The translations under genes were made by a program, and so were the position numbers. Shown in pieces: positions 1-5,066 of a DNA stretch of 6,349 nucleotides. A model generated the notes under the pieces. It was given only the letters and a program-made list of their open reading frames with translations. It did no database searches and was not told the DNA's origin. Source of the DNA: CAYHKY01 sp964357355 (GTDB lineage Bacteria > Patescibacteriota > Microgenomatia > UBA10105); NCBI GenBank assembly GCA_964357355.1, contig CAYHKY010000070.1, positions 1 through 6,349 on the forward strand, read 5' to 3'. Positions within the stretch are counted from its first letter, which is position 1. Every line of letters starts with the position of its first letter.

Positions 1-30
1 ATTTTTAATGATGTATATAAAATACATTGT

Positions 31-126
31 TGAACCCCCTTCTCCCCGCCTTGGCGGGGCATACCCGCCTCATCGGCGGGTCGCCGCTGAGGCGGCTACC
101 GGTGTACTAACCCCGCTGGCGGAGAA
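31..126. repeat. GC-rich compound palindrome region
   Basis: A cluster of nested inverted repeats in non-coding DNA. CCCCGCC (44-50) pairs with GGCGGGG (53-59) across a 2-nt loop. CCCGCC (64-69) pairs with GGCGGG (75-80). GCCGC (83-87) pairs with GCGGC (92-96). CCGC (113-116) pairs with GCGG (119-122). Larger arms are overlaid: CCGCCTCA (65-72) with TGAGGCGG (88-95), and TTCTCC (40-45) with GGAGAA (121-126), which makes the two ends mirror each other. The G+C is far above the flanks. No U-tract follows on either strand, so a classical intrinsic terminator is not supported. It is more likely an interspersed repeat lying beyond the 3' end of the minus-strand LysM gene. Confidence 0.6.
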
Positions 127-168
127 TATTATACGACAGATGACAGATGATAATCGACACGTGACAAG

Positions 169-190
169 TTCTTCCCGGGCAGGGGAGGAA
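169..190. other. weak hairpin downstream of the LysM gene
   Basis: TTCTTCCC (169-176) can pair with GGGAGGAA (183-190) across a 6-nt loop. One pair is G-U if read from the plus strand and a mismatch if read from the minus strand. It lies 36 bp past the stop of the minus-strand LysM gene, so it could form the 3' end of that transcript. There is no run of U after it and the pairing is poorer on the relevant strand, so a terminator call is not justified. Just upstream, 135-148 is a 7-bp tandem duplication of GACAGAT. No gene is visible in 1-225. Confidence 0.25.
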
Positions 191-225
191 GTTATATGTA
201 TTTTCAGTCACTTTTCGAGGTTAAT

Positions 226-882
226 TCAACGCGGCAAGTTAAATACGTTTCCCGGATGAATCAGATCCGGATTAATCAAATTGTTCGACTTGGCGATTTT
301 AACCCATGCATAACAATCTCCATATGCTTGGCATGCAATACTCCACAACGTATCTCCTTCCTTAACCGTATATGATGTTCCTGTGATCGTTACCACCGGT
401 GATGCTTCAGGACTCAATTGAGTCATTGGTGAAGCTTCGACAGATGTACTCGGTAAAGGAATAGGTGAAGTAAGGGTGCTAGTCGTTGCCGACGGAGCAA
501 CAGACGCCTCAGCTATTTCAGTTGTAGGCGATGCAATTATTTCAGGAATTGTGAGTTGTTGCCCGGCAACAAGTGCATCAGTCGACAATTTATTCAGCTC
601 TTTAATTTGTTGCCAATTGAATCCTGTTCCGTATGCTTTTTCAGATATGCTCCAAAGTGTGTCTCCGGAAACTACCGTATATGTCGTTCCGGGTTTTGCA
701 GAGGTAGTGGCTTCAAGTAACTGCTCGGTATCTTGATTGGATGTATCGGTATTTTTTGTACCGCGTTGGGTAAAATAATTATAAAGTAAGATGCCTACTA
801 CCACTACGACTAAGATTCCCAAACCTACCGATATGTAGGATTCAGACATTTGTTCTTCTTGCGGCATTTCTTGTTTTACCAT
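226..882 (-). CDS. membrane-anchored protein with two LysM domains
   Basis: A 218-residue protein predicted to bind cell-wall glycan from the outer face of the membrane. A short charged N-terminus (1-16) precedes one hydrophobic segment (about 17-37), which should act as an uncleaved anchor. An extracellular part follows with LysM 1 at about 68-113 (YTVVSGDTLWSI start, ending QQLTIP), a Ser/Thr/Pro/Ala-rich linker (about 114-167), and LysM 2 at about 171-218 (YTVKEGDTLWSI start), which runs to the C-terminus. LysM domains bind N-acetylglucosamine-containing polymers, usually peptidoglycan; no catalytic domain is present, so the role is probably structural or adhesive. LysM 2 has two cysteines (C184, C190) that LysM 1 lacks. 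The start at 882 is favoured over the internal Met12 by a perfect Shine-Dalgarno. It lies 84 bp downstream of tRNA-Asp on the same strand and may share its transcript. The domain call is firm; the cellular role is inferred. Confidence 0.93.
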   Translation of the reverse strand: MVKQEMPQEEQMSESYISVGLGILVVVVVGILLYNYFTQRGTKNTDTSNQDTEQLLEATTSAKPGTTYTVVSGDTLWSISEKAYGTGFNWQQIKELNKLSTDALVAGQQLTIPEIIASPTTEIAEASVAPSATTSTLTSPIPLPSTSVEASPMTQLSPEASPVVTITGTSYTVKEGDTLWSIACQAYGDCYAWVKIAKSNNLINPDLIHPGNVFNLPR

Positions 883-889
883 AGGATAT

Positions 890-897
890 CCTCCTTT
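890..897 (-). promoter_or_regulatory. Shine-Dalgarno of the LysM gene
   Basis: Read on the minus strand the sequence is AAAGGAGG, seven bases before the ATG at 882. It matches the anti-SD core perfectly and decides between the two possible Met starts. It contrasts with polX and clpB in this window, which have no such site. Confidence 0.9.
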
Positions 898-912
898 CTA
901 AGCAGATGACGC

Positions 913-930
913 TCCGCAAATTTTTGCGGA
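913..930. repeat. palindrome between tRNA-Asp and the LysM gene
   Basis: TCCGCAAA (913-920) and TTTGCGGA (923-930) are exact inverted arms of 8 bp around a 2-nt centre. In a minus-strand transcript this hairpin would lie between the tRNA 3' end and the LysM Shine-Dalgarno. The stem is followed by GCGTCATC rather than by U residues, so it is not a canonical terminator. It could be a processing or stability element in a tRNA-mRNA cotranscript, or another interspersed palindrome. Confidence 0.55.
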
Positions 931-966
931 TGAAGGGCAGAAGAATAAAAGCACAGTTTCTAGGTG

Positions 967-1040
967 CGGGCTCGAGCGGATTCGAACCGCCGGTCTCGTC
1001 CTTGACAGGGACGCGTGTTAGGCCTCTACACCACGAGCCC
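967..1040 (-). tRNA. tRNA-Asp (anticodon GTC)
   Basis: The minus strand folds into a full cloverleaf. The acceptor is GGGCTCG/CGAGCCC, the D stem GTGT/ACAC, the anticodon stem CGTCC/GGACG with loop CTGTCAA (anticodon GTC), the variable region AGACC, and the T arm has loop TTCGAAT with one G-U pair in its stem. The discriminator base is G (position 967), as expected for tRNA-Asp. The next bases read CAC, so CCA is not encoded and must be added by a CCA-adding enzyme. There is no intron. The gene is the first element of the minus-strand unit that continues into the LysM gene. Confidence 0.97.
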
Positions 1041-1047
1041 ATAATAA

Positions 1048-1076
1048 AATATAAAATTTCAAAAATCAAATATCAA
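1048..1076 (-). promoter_or_regulatory. probable tRNA-Asp promoter
   Basis: On the minus strand TTGATA (1076-1071) is followed by exactly 17 bases and then TATATT (1053-1048). This resembles a housekeeping sigma factor -35/-10 pair. The expected start lies at about 1041, right at the mature tRNA 5' end, so the 5' leader would be almost absent. The whole stretch 1041-1088 is very A/T-rich with an imperfect repeating pattern, so chance matches are likely; TATTAT at 1046-1041 is another possible -10. Confidence 0.5.
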
Positions 1077-1141
1077 AAATAACTAAATTTCGCTTCAGGA
1101 ATCATACCATTAGGTTCTGGAGGCGTCAACGTGCGTCGTTG

Positions 1142-1250
1142 AGTGAATTCAGTTCTTCCCGAATACTTGTCATTCCCGGCTTGACCGGGAATCTTTTAGT
1201 GAAGATCCTCGCATTCGCGAGGATGACATTGGGAAATACTGAACAAACTA
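1142..1250. repeat. MITE-like compound palindrome bracketed by 9-bp direct repeats
   Basis: The core (1169-1227, 59 bp) is two hairpins back to back. GTC is followed by ATTCCCGG (1172-1179) pairing with CCGGGAAT (1185-1192). After a 12-bp spacer, ATCCTCGC (1205-1212) pairs with GCGAGGAT (1217-1224), then GAC. The two outer ends form an inverted repeat that continues imperfectly outward: TTCAGT (1148-1153) against ACTGAA (1238-1243), and TTCCC (1156-1160) against GGGAA (1231-1235). Just outside, the 9-mer GCGTCGTTG occurs as a direct repeat at 1133-1141 and 1251-1259, as a target-site duplication would. No transposase lies within it. The right direct repeat abuts the polX -10 box. A core of identical geometry recurs at 3052-3110. 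Confidence 0.6.
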
Positions 1251-1259
1251 GCGTCGTTG

Positions 1260-1265
1260 TATAAT
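1260..1265 (+). promoter_or_regulatory. -10 box of polX, leaderless start predicted
   Basis: A perfect TATAAT ends six bases before the polX ATG (1272). The usual distance from -10 to transcript start puts the first mRNA base at or next to the A of the ATG. No Shine-Dalgarno is present upstream. The -35 region is weak (TACTGA at 1237-1242 with a 17-bp spacer) and lies within the end of the repeat element. The same TATAAT-N6-ATG arrangement occurs at clpB. Confidence 0.55.
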
Positions 1266-1271
1266 TAAAAC

Positions 1272-3050
1272 ATGACCAATCAGGAAATAGCTCAACTATT
1301 ACGTAATGTGGCTGCCGCACTTCTTATCAAAGGGGCCAATCGATTTCGCGTCGTAGCCTATGAAAAAGCAGCTGATTCTATAGAGCATTTGACTTCGGAG
1401 GTTAAAGATATGTGGGATGAAGGAAAGTTAAGCGAAATTACGGGTGTAGGACAAGCATTGGCTAAACATTTGGACGAACTAATGAAAACAGGTAAAGTAC
1501 GTCATTTTGCAGATACTTTTAAAGATATTTCACCGGCATTATTTGAATTTTTATTGATTCCCGGTCTGGGACCAAAACGAGCGTATCAACTTACCGAGGA
1601 ATTTCACATTAATGATCCTAAGACGGCAGTTGGCGAGCTTGAAAAAGCTGCAAAACTAGGCAAAATTGCCCAGATGCCCGGGTGGGGTGAGGAATCGCAG
1701 GCGAAAATTCTTTCAGCAATTGTTACATATAGAAAAGGACAGATTAAGGAAAATCGCATGTCTTTACCTTTTGCCGATAGTATCGCCCAAGAACTCTTGT
1801 CCTATCTGAAAGGAATTCCGGGAGTTGATCGGGTAGATGTTTTAGGCAGCTTAAGGAGAAAAGTATCCATGATAGGAGATATCGATTTGGCAGTTTCTTC
1901 AACTGATCCGGAACGCCTAATAAAAACCTTTGTGGATTATCCTAAGGTGCGTAAAATCATCGACAGGGGTCCTAAAGGAGCTACCGTCCTTCTGGGAATA
2001 GGCAGGCAGGCTGACTTGCGTGTTCAAGTGCCACAGGCATATGGAGCGATGCTGCAATATTTTACCGGGAGTAAAAATCACAATATTAAACTTCGCGAAC
2101 ATGCCTTAAAACACGGACTTTCATTAAATGAGCACGGAATTAAAACGGTAAAAACCGGTAAAACCAAGGCATATAGTACGGAAGAAAAATTTTATCAAGC
2201 GCTACTCATGGATTGGGTGCCTCCTGAAATGCGTGAAGATACAGGCGAGATTGAAGCAGCTTTGAAACGCCAGTTACCCCGGCTAATTGAATTGCAGGAT
2301 GTCAAAGGCGATTTGCATATCCACTCAAGTTACGATTTACAACCATCTCATGATTTAGGCACATCAAGTCTGCGCGAGTTATTAGATCAGGCAAAAATTC
2401 AGGGTTATGAATATATTGGGATCAGCGACCACAATCCAAAAATCGGGAATTTATCTCAAAAAGAAATTATAAGCATAATGAGGACCAGAAAACAAATATT
2501 TGAACAAATTTATACCTCGTGGAAAAAACGTGAAAATAATCGAGTACAATATTTCACCATGTTGGAAGTTGACATTGACCCAAAAGGAAAATTGGCTCTG
2601 CCTGATGAGGCTTTTCAATATGTTGATGCTGTCTTGATATCAGTTCACTCAGCGTTTAATCTGTCTCGCGAAGATATGACTAAGCGGGTGTTGTCCGGTC
2701 TTTCACATCCTAAAGCCAAAATTTTGGCTCATCCTACCGGTAGACTTTTGGGTAAACGTGAAGGTTACGAACTTGATTGGCCGGATATTTTCGCTTATTG
2801 TTTAAAATTCAATAAAGCTGTTGAAATAAATTCCTGGCACGAACGGTTGGATTTACCAGATATGTTGGTGCGAGCAGCTATAAAACAGGGAGTGAAATTG
2901 GTTATTAACACCGACAGTCACGGGGCCAAACAGATGAATGGCATAAGATATGGTGTAGATGTTGCCAGACGCGGCTGGGCAGAGAAAAAAGACATACTAA
3001 ACACAATGGGGTATAATGAGTTTAGTAAATGGTTGAAAAGTGACGTTTAA
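1272..3050 (+). CDS. polX: DNA polymerase X family protein with C-terminal PHP domain
   Basis: A 592-residue repair polymerase of the bacterial/archaeal PolX type, which fills short gaps in damaged DNA; the PHP domain of such proteins gives metal-dependent 3'-5' exonuclease or AP-endonuclease activity. Helix-hairpin-helix elements lie near 54-66, 95-104 (IPGLGPKRA) and 134-147. The nucleotidyltransferase signature is GSLRR (192-196) followed by GDIDLAV (202-208). Catalytic carboxylates D203, D205 and D248 (ADLRV) are all present, so the polymerase site looks intact. PHP runs from about 343 to the end, with likely metal ligands H349 and H351 (DLHIHS), D386-H387, E432, H459, H487, and D548/H550 (NTDSHG). 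The usual SDG after the first PHP motif is replaced by SHDLG (359-363), with D361 the probable equivalent. Length is close to the 570 residues of Bacillus subtilis PolX. It is monocistronic or weakly linked to lemA. No Shine-Dalgarno precedes the ATG. Confidence 0.96.
   Translation: MTNQEIAQLLRNVAAALLIKGANRFRVVAYEKAADSIEHLTSEVKDMWDEGKLSEITGVGQALAKHLDELMKTGKVRHFADTFKDISPALFEFLLIPGLGPKRAYQLTEEFHINDPKTAVGELEKAAKLGKIAQMPGWGEESQAKILSAIVTYRKGQIKENRMSLPFADSIAQELLSYLKGIPGVDRVDVLGSLRRKVSMIGDIDLAVSSTDPERLIKTFVDYPKVRKIIDRGPKGATVLLGIGRQADLRVQVPQAYGAMLQYFTGSKNHNIKLREHALKHGLSLNEHGIKTVKTGKTKAYSTEEKFYQALLMDWVPPEMREDTGEIEAALKRQLPRLIELQDVKGDLHIHSSYDLQPSHDLGTSSLRELLDQAKIQGYEYIGISDHNPKIGNLSQKEIISIMRTRKQIFEQIYTSWKKRENNRVQYFTMLEVDIDPKGKLALPDEAFQYVDAVLISVHSAFNLSREDMTKRVLSGLSHPKAKILAHPTGRLLGKREGYELDWPDIFAYCLKFNKAVEINSWHERLDLPDMLVRAAIKQGVKLVINTDSHGAKQMNGIRYGVDVARRGWAEKKDILNTMGYNEFSKWLKSDV
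2989..3017 (+). promoter_or_regulatory. possible internal promoter for lemA
   Basis: Within the last codons of polX, AAGACA (2989-2994), a 17-bp spacer and a perfect TATAAT (3012-3017) resemble a housekeeping promoter. Transcription from about 3024 would give lemA a leader of about 110 nt containing the compound palindrome at 3052-3110. The -35 match is only 4 of 6 and the site is in coding DNA, so this is tentative. Confidence 0.3.
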
Positions 3051-3051
3051 C

Positions 3052-3110
3052 GTCATCCTGAATTTATTTCAGGATCCATTAAAATAGATTCCCGCCTGCG
3101 CGGGAATGAC
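3052..3110. repeat. 59-bp compound palindrome, second copy
   Basis: Starting one base after the polX stop codon, two hairpins lie back to back. GTC is followed by ATCCTGAA (3055-3062) pairing with TTCAGGAT (3068-3075). After a 12-bp spacer, ATTCCCGC (3088-3095) pairs with GCGGGAAT (3100-3107), then GAC. Total length, arm lengths, loop lengths (5 then 4) and spacer equal those of the copy at 1169-1227, although the stems differ. The right hairpin has the ATTCCC-N8-GGGAAT form known as dRS3 in Neisseria. It may act as a 3' barrier for polX mRNA or sit in the lemA leader. The lemA Shine-Dalgarno begins 8 bp after its end. Confidence 0.75.
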
Positions 3111-3117
3111 AAATCAG

Positions 3118-3126
3118 AGGAGGTGA
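3118..3126 (+). promoter_or_regulatory. Shine-Dalgarno of lemA
   Basis: AGGAGGTGA lies six bases before the ATG at 3133. It is a near-perfect anti-SD match and fixes the lemA start. Confidence 0.9.
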
Positions 3127-3132
3127 ATATAC

Positions 3133-3687
3133 ATGAGTCCAATTTTAATTTTAGTTGGTTTAGCAGTTCTTGTAGTTCTTTTCGTGTGGAGTCTTTATAA
3201 TTCACTTGCTACTCTACGAGTTCGGATCAAAGAAGCGCTTAGTCAAATAGATGTGCAACTGAAACGCAGAGCAGACCTTATTCCCAACTTGGTCGAAAGC
3301 GTCAAAGGTTATGCCAAGCATGAAAAAGGAGTGTTTGAGGAAGTAACCAAAGCCAGATCAGCCTTGATGAATGCTGGAACTGTTCACGAGAAGGCAGCAG
3401 CTGACAATATGCTGACAGGTGCTCTAAAATCATTGTTTGCGGTCGCCGAGGCGTACCCGAACTTAAGAGCGTCAGAAAATTTCCAGCAATTGCAAAAAGA
3501 ACTCTCTGATACAGAAGACAAAGTGGCTTACGCGCGGCAATTTTATAACAATGTAGTGATGGAATTTAATACCAAAATCGCGACTTTTCCGAACAACATG
3601 TTAGCAGGAACTTTTGGATTTACATCCGGAGAGTTTTTTGAGGCCACAGACGAGGATAAGAAAAAGGTTGAAGTGAAGTTTTCTTAA
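3133..3687 (+). CDS. lemA: LemA family membrane protein
   Basis: A 184-residue protein with an N-terminal hydrophobic anchor (about 3-22) and a long helical domain outside the membrane. The family signature is clear: EALSQIDVQLKRRADLIPNL at 34-53, continuing to VESVKGYAKHEK at 54-65. A second conserved stretch is around 111-136 (NLRASENFQQLQKEL, then DTEDKVAYARQFYN), and the end carries the usual NTKIATFPNNMLAG segment (146-159). Length matches typical LemA proteins. The biochemical role of LemA is not established; its gene commonly neighbours htpX, as here, although a DUF559 gene now lies between them. The downstream gap begins with a palindrome two bases after the stop. Family assignment is firm; function is unknown. 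Confidence 0.95.
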   Translation: MSPILILVGLAVLVVLFVWSLYNSLATLRVRIKEALSQIDVQLKRRADLIPNLVESVKGYAKHEKGVFEEVTKARSALMNAGTVHEKAAADNMLTGALKSLFAVAEAYPNLRASENFQQLQKELSDTEDKVAYARQFYNNVVMEFNTKIATFPNNMLAGTFGFTSGEFFEATDEDKKKVEVKFS

Positions 3688-3689
3688 AA

Positions 3690-3763
3690 CCTCACCCCAT
3701 CCCTCCCCTTCGTAAGGGGAGGGAGTATTCCTTCTCCTTTCGAAGGAGAAGGTTAGGATGAGG
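3690..3763. repeat. 74-bp symmetric double-hairpin repeat upstream of the DUF559 gene
   Basis: The layout is exactly symmetric: an 11-bp flank, a 10-bp stem CCCTCCCCTT/AAGGGGAGGG (3701-3710, 3714-3723) with 3-nt loop, a 6-bp spacer, a 10-bp stem CCTTCTCCTT/AAGGAGAAGG (3730-3739, 3743-3752) with 3-nt loop, and an 11-bp flank. The flanks begin CCTCA and end TGAGG and are imperfect inverted copies. The right end supplies GAGGT (3760-3764), seven bases before the ATG of the DUF559 gene. No U-tract follows either hairpin. A single half-unit recurs at 4124-4157. Confidence 0.8.
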
Positions 3764-3771
3764 TATATACC

Positions 3772-4149
3772 ATGACAAAGTTGTTTAACAAGAAGAGTGC
3801 CAAACAACTGAGACAGAAATTACGGAAGAATTCACCAAGTGCTGAAAGTTTCCTATGGTACAAACTTCGTAATAGACAAATTCTTGGATTTAAATTTAGA
3901 AGACAGTATAGTATTGATAGATTTATCGTTGATTTTTATTGTCCTAAAGCAAAATTGGTCATTGAGTTAGACGGTAGCCAACACACTTTGGAAAGGCATA
4001 AGCTTTACGATGAAAAACGCAGCTTTTATTTTAAAGGTTTAGGTATCAGAGTTATTAGATTTTGGGATAATGAAGTGTTTATTAATACAGAAGGTGTATT
4101 GGGAACTATTACAAACAGACTAACCTCACCTCAACCCTCTCCTTTGTAA
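3772..4149 (+). CDS. DUF559 domain protein (Vsr-like / PD-(D/E)XK endonuclease fold)
   Basis: A 125-residue protein matching the DUF559 family almost end to end. The N-terminal basic part holds LRKNSPSAESFLWYKLRNRQ (17-36), followed by GFKFRRQ (39-45), IVDFYCP (52-58), LVIELDGSQH (62-71), YDEKR (79-83) and IRVIRFWDNEV (92-102). E25, D54, E65 and D67 are the likely acidic metal-binding or catalytic residues, as in very-short-patch-repair-like nucleases; the substrate is unknown. The last nine residues (LTSPQPSPL) and the TAA stop are encoded inside the palindromic repeat at 4124-4157. The ribosome site comes from the other repeat at 3690-3763. An in-frame TAG at 3754 excludes a longer N-terminus. 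The gene sits between lemA and htpX, which are usually adjacent, and looks like an inserted cassette. Family call is strong; activity and mobility are inferred. Confidence 0.92.
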   Translation: MTKLFNKKSAKQLRQKLRKNSPSAESFLWYKLRNRQILGFKFRRQYSIDRFIVDFYCPKAKLVIELDGSQHTLERHKLYDEKRSFYFKGLGIRVIRFWDNEVFINTEGVLGTITNRLTSPQPSPL

Positions 4150-4157
4150 GGAGAGGG
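4124..4157. repeat. half-unit hairpin repeat overlapping the DUF559 gene end
   Basis: An 11-bp flank beginning CCTCACCTCAA is followed by a 10-bp stem CCCTCTCCTT (4135-4144) pairing with AAGGAGAGGG (4148-4157) across a 3-nt loop, then AGTA. It has the orientation of the left half of the 3690-3763 repeat, with which it shares the GGGAGTA exit, and is inverted relative to the right half (28 of 36 bases identical by eye). The DUF559 stop codon (4147-4149) lies in loop and stem. The 3' arm and tail hold the purine-rich bases nearest the htpX start. Confidence 0.8.
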
Positions 4158-4170
4158 AGTAAAAGTAAAT

Positions 4171-5064
4171 ATGAATATCTATTCTCAAATTTCAGGAAAT
4201 AAAATCAAAACATATCTACTGATGGCCGGGTTTGTGGCATTTTTTGCGCTCATTGCCTGGGTAATGGGAGAAGCACTTGGATACGGTTCGGCATATGTTG
4301 GAGTAGCTGTCGTAATATCGATACTCACCAGTTTGGGAAGTTATTTCTGGGGCGACCAACTCATCATTGCTATGTCGGGGGCGAGACCCGCTGACCGGAA
4401 ACGTGATTTTGATCTCTTCACCGTGACAGAAAACCTGGCAATTGCAGCAGGAATCCCCAAACCGAAACTATATGTGATTGAAGATACAGCGATGAATGCG
4501 TTTGCCACAGGTCGAGATCCCAATCACGCTATCGTCGTAGCCACAACCGGAATAATAGAGCGATTGGAACGCCGTGAACTTGAGGGAGTAATAGCTCATG
4601 AACTCTCGCACGTAAAAAACTATGATATTCGCTTAATGCTCGTAGTAGGAGTACTGGTCGGTACAATCGCGTTTGTGACAGACTGGTTTTTACGGAGTTT
4701 GTGGTGGGGTGGAAGAGATAGGGATCGGGAAAATAGAGGCGGTGGAATTGTGATGTTATTAGGCATTGTATTGGCTGTGCTGGCGCCATTTTTAGCCACA
4801 ATTATCAAGTTGGCAATTTCCAGACAGCGTGAATATTTGGCTGATGCGTCAGGCGCGCTTCTCACCCGTTACCCTGAGGGGCTCGCTCGGGCACTTGCGA
4901 AATTATCAGGAGACAAAGAAGTTTTGGAAGCTGCAACCAATGCTACCGCCCATCTTTATATCACTAACCCCTTTAAAGGCAAAGAGTTTGGGGCTTGGTT
5001 TGCCGGACTTTTTGATACCCACCCGCCGATTGAAGAGCGAATAAAAAGACTGCGGACGATGTAA
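4171..5064 (+). CDS. htpX: HtpX-type membrane zinc metalloprotease (M48B)
   Basis: A 297-residue integral-membrane protease that degrades damaged or misfolded membrane proteins. The active site is HELSH (143-147), with E221 in SRQREYLAD (217-225) as the probable third zinc ligand; both are complete. Hydrophobic segments lie at about 15-32, 41-60, 155-173 and 193-213, the usual four of the family, so the catalytic site faces the cytoplasm. The ending THPPIEERIKRL is typical. A glycine/arginine/aspartate-rich loop (180-192) separates the third and fourth segments. An in-frame TAA at 4159 means no upstream start is possible. The ribosome site is poor: the nearest purine-rich run GGGAG (4155-4159) is 11 bases from the ATG and partly in a hairpin. 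The gene follows DUF559 by 21 bp and precedes the GNAT gene by 2 bp. It probably belongs to an operon with lemA. Confidence 0.96.
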   Translation: MNIYSQISGNKIKTYLLMAGFVAFFALIAWVMGEALGYGSAYVGVAVVISILTSLGSYFWGDQLIIAMSGARPADRKRDFDLFTVTENLAIAAGIPKPKLYVIEDTAMNAFATGRDPNHAIVVATTGIIERLERRELEGVIAHELSHVKNYDIRLMLVVGVLVGTIAFVTDWFLRSLWWGGRDRDRENRGGGIVMLLGIVLAVLAPFLATIIKLAISRQREYLADASGALLTRYPEGLARALAKLSGDKEVLEAATNATAHLYITNPFKGKEFGAWFAGLFDTHPPIEERIKRLRTM

Positions 5065-5066
5065 TA

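Noticed and set aside
31..126. CRISPR array
   Set aside because: The repeated units are short palindromes of unequal sequence and spacing, with no unique spacers of regular length.
8..259. Plus-strand open frame of 83 codons
   Set aside because: It runs through the GC-rich palindromes, has no Shine-Dalgarno, overlaps the LysM gene end and shows no recognisable domain.
252..270. Inverted repeat CCGGAT...ATCCGG
   Set aside because: It lies within the LysM 2 coding sequence and is explained by the codons there; no regulatory role is supported.
842..1069. Minus-strand open frame of 75 codons
   Set aside because: It spans the tRNA-Asp gene, so the open frame is a by-product of the tRNA sequence.
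3701..3752. Intrinsic terminator after lemA
   Set aside because: Both hairpins are strong, but neither is followed by a U-tract, and the repeat is symmetric and recurs at 4124; it is better explained as an interspersed repeat, though it may still attenuate transcription.
3795..3803. GAGTGCCAA, resembling a CIRCE right half
   Set aside because: No TTAGCACTC-like half is found 18 bp upstream, and the site lies within the DUF559 coding sequence.
3601..3807. Minus-strand open frame across the lemA-DUF559 gap
   Set aside because: It reads through the palindromic repeat and parts of two real genes, with no family resemblance.
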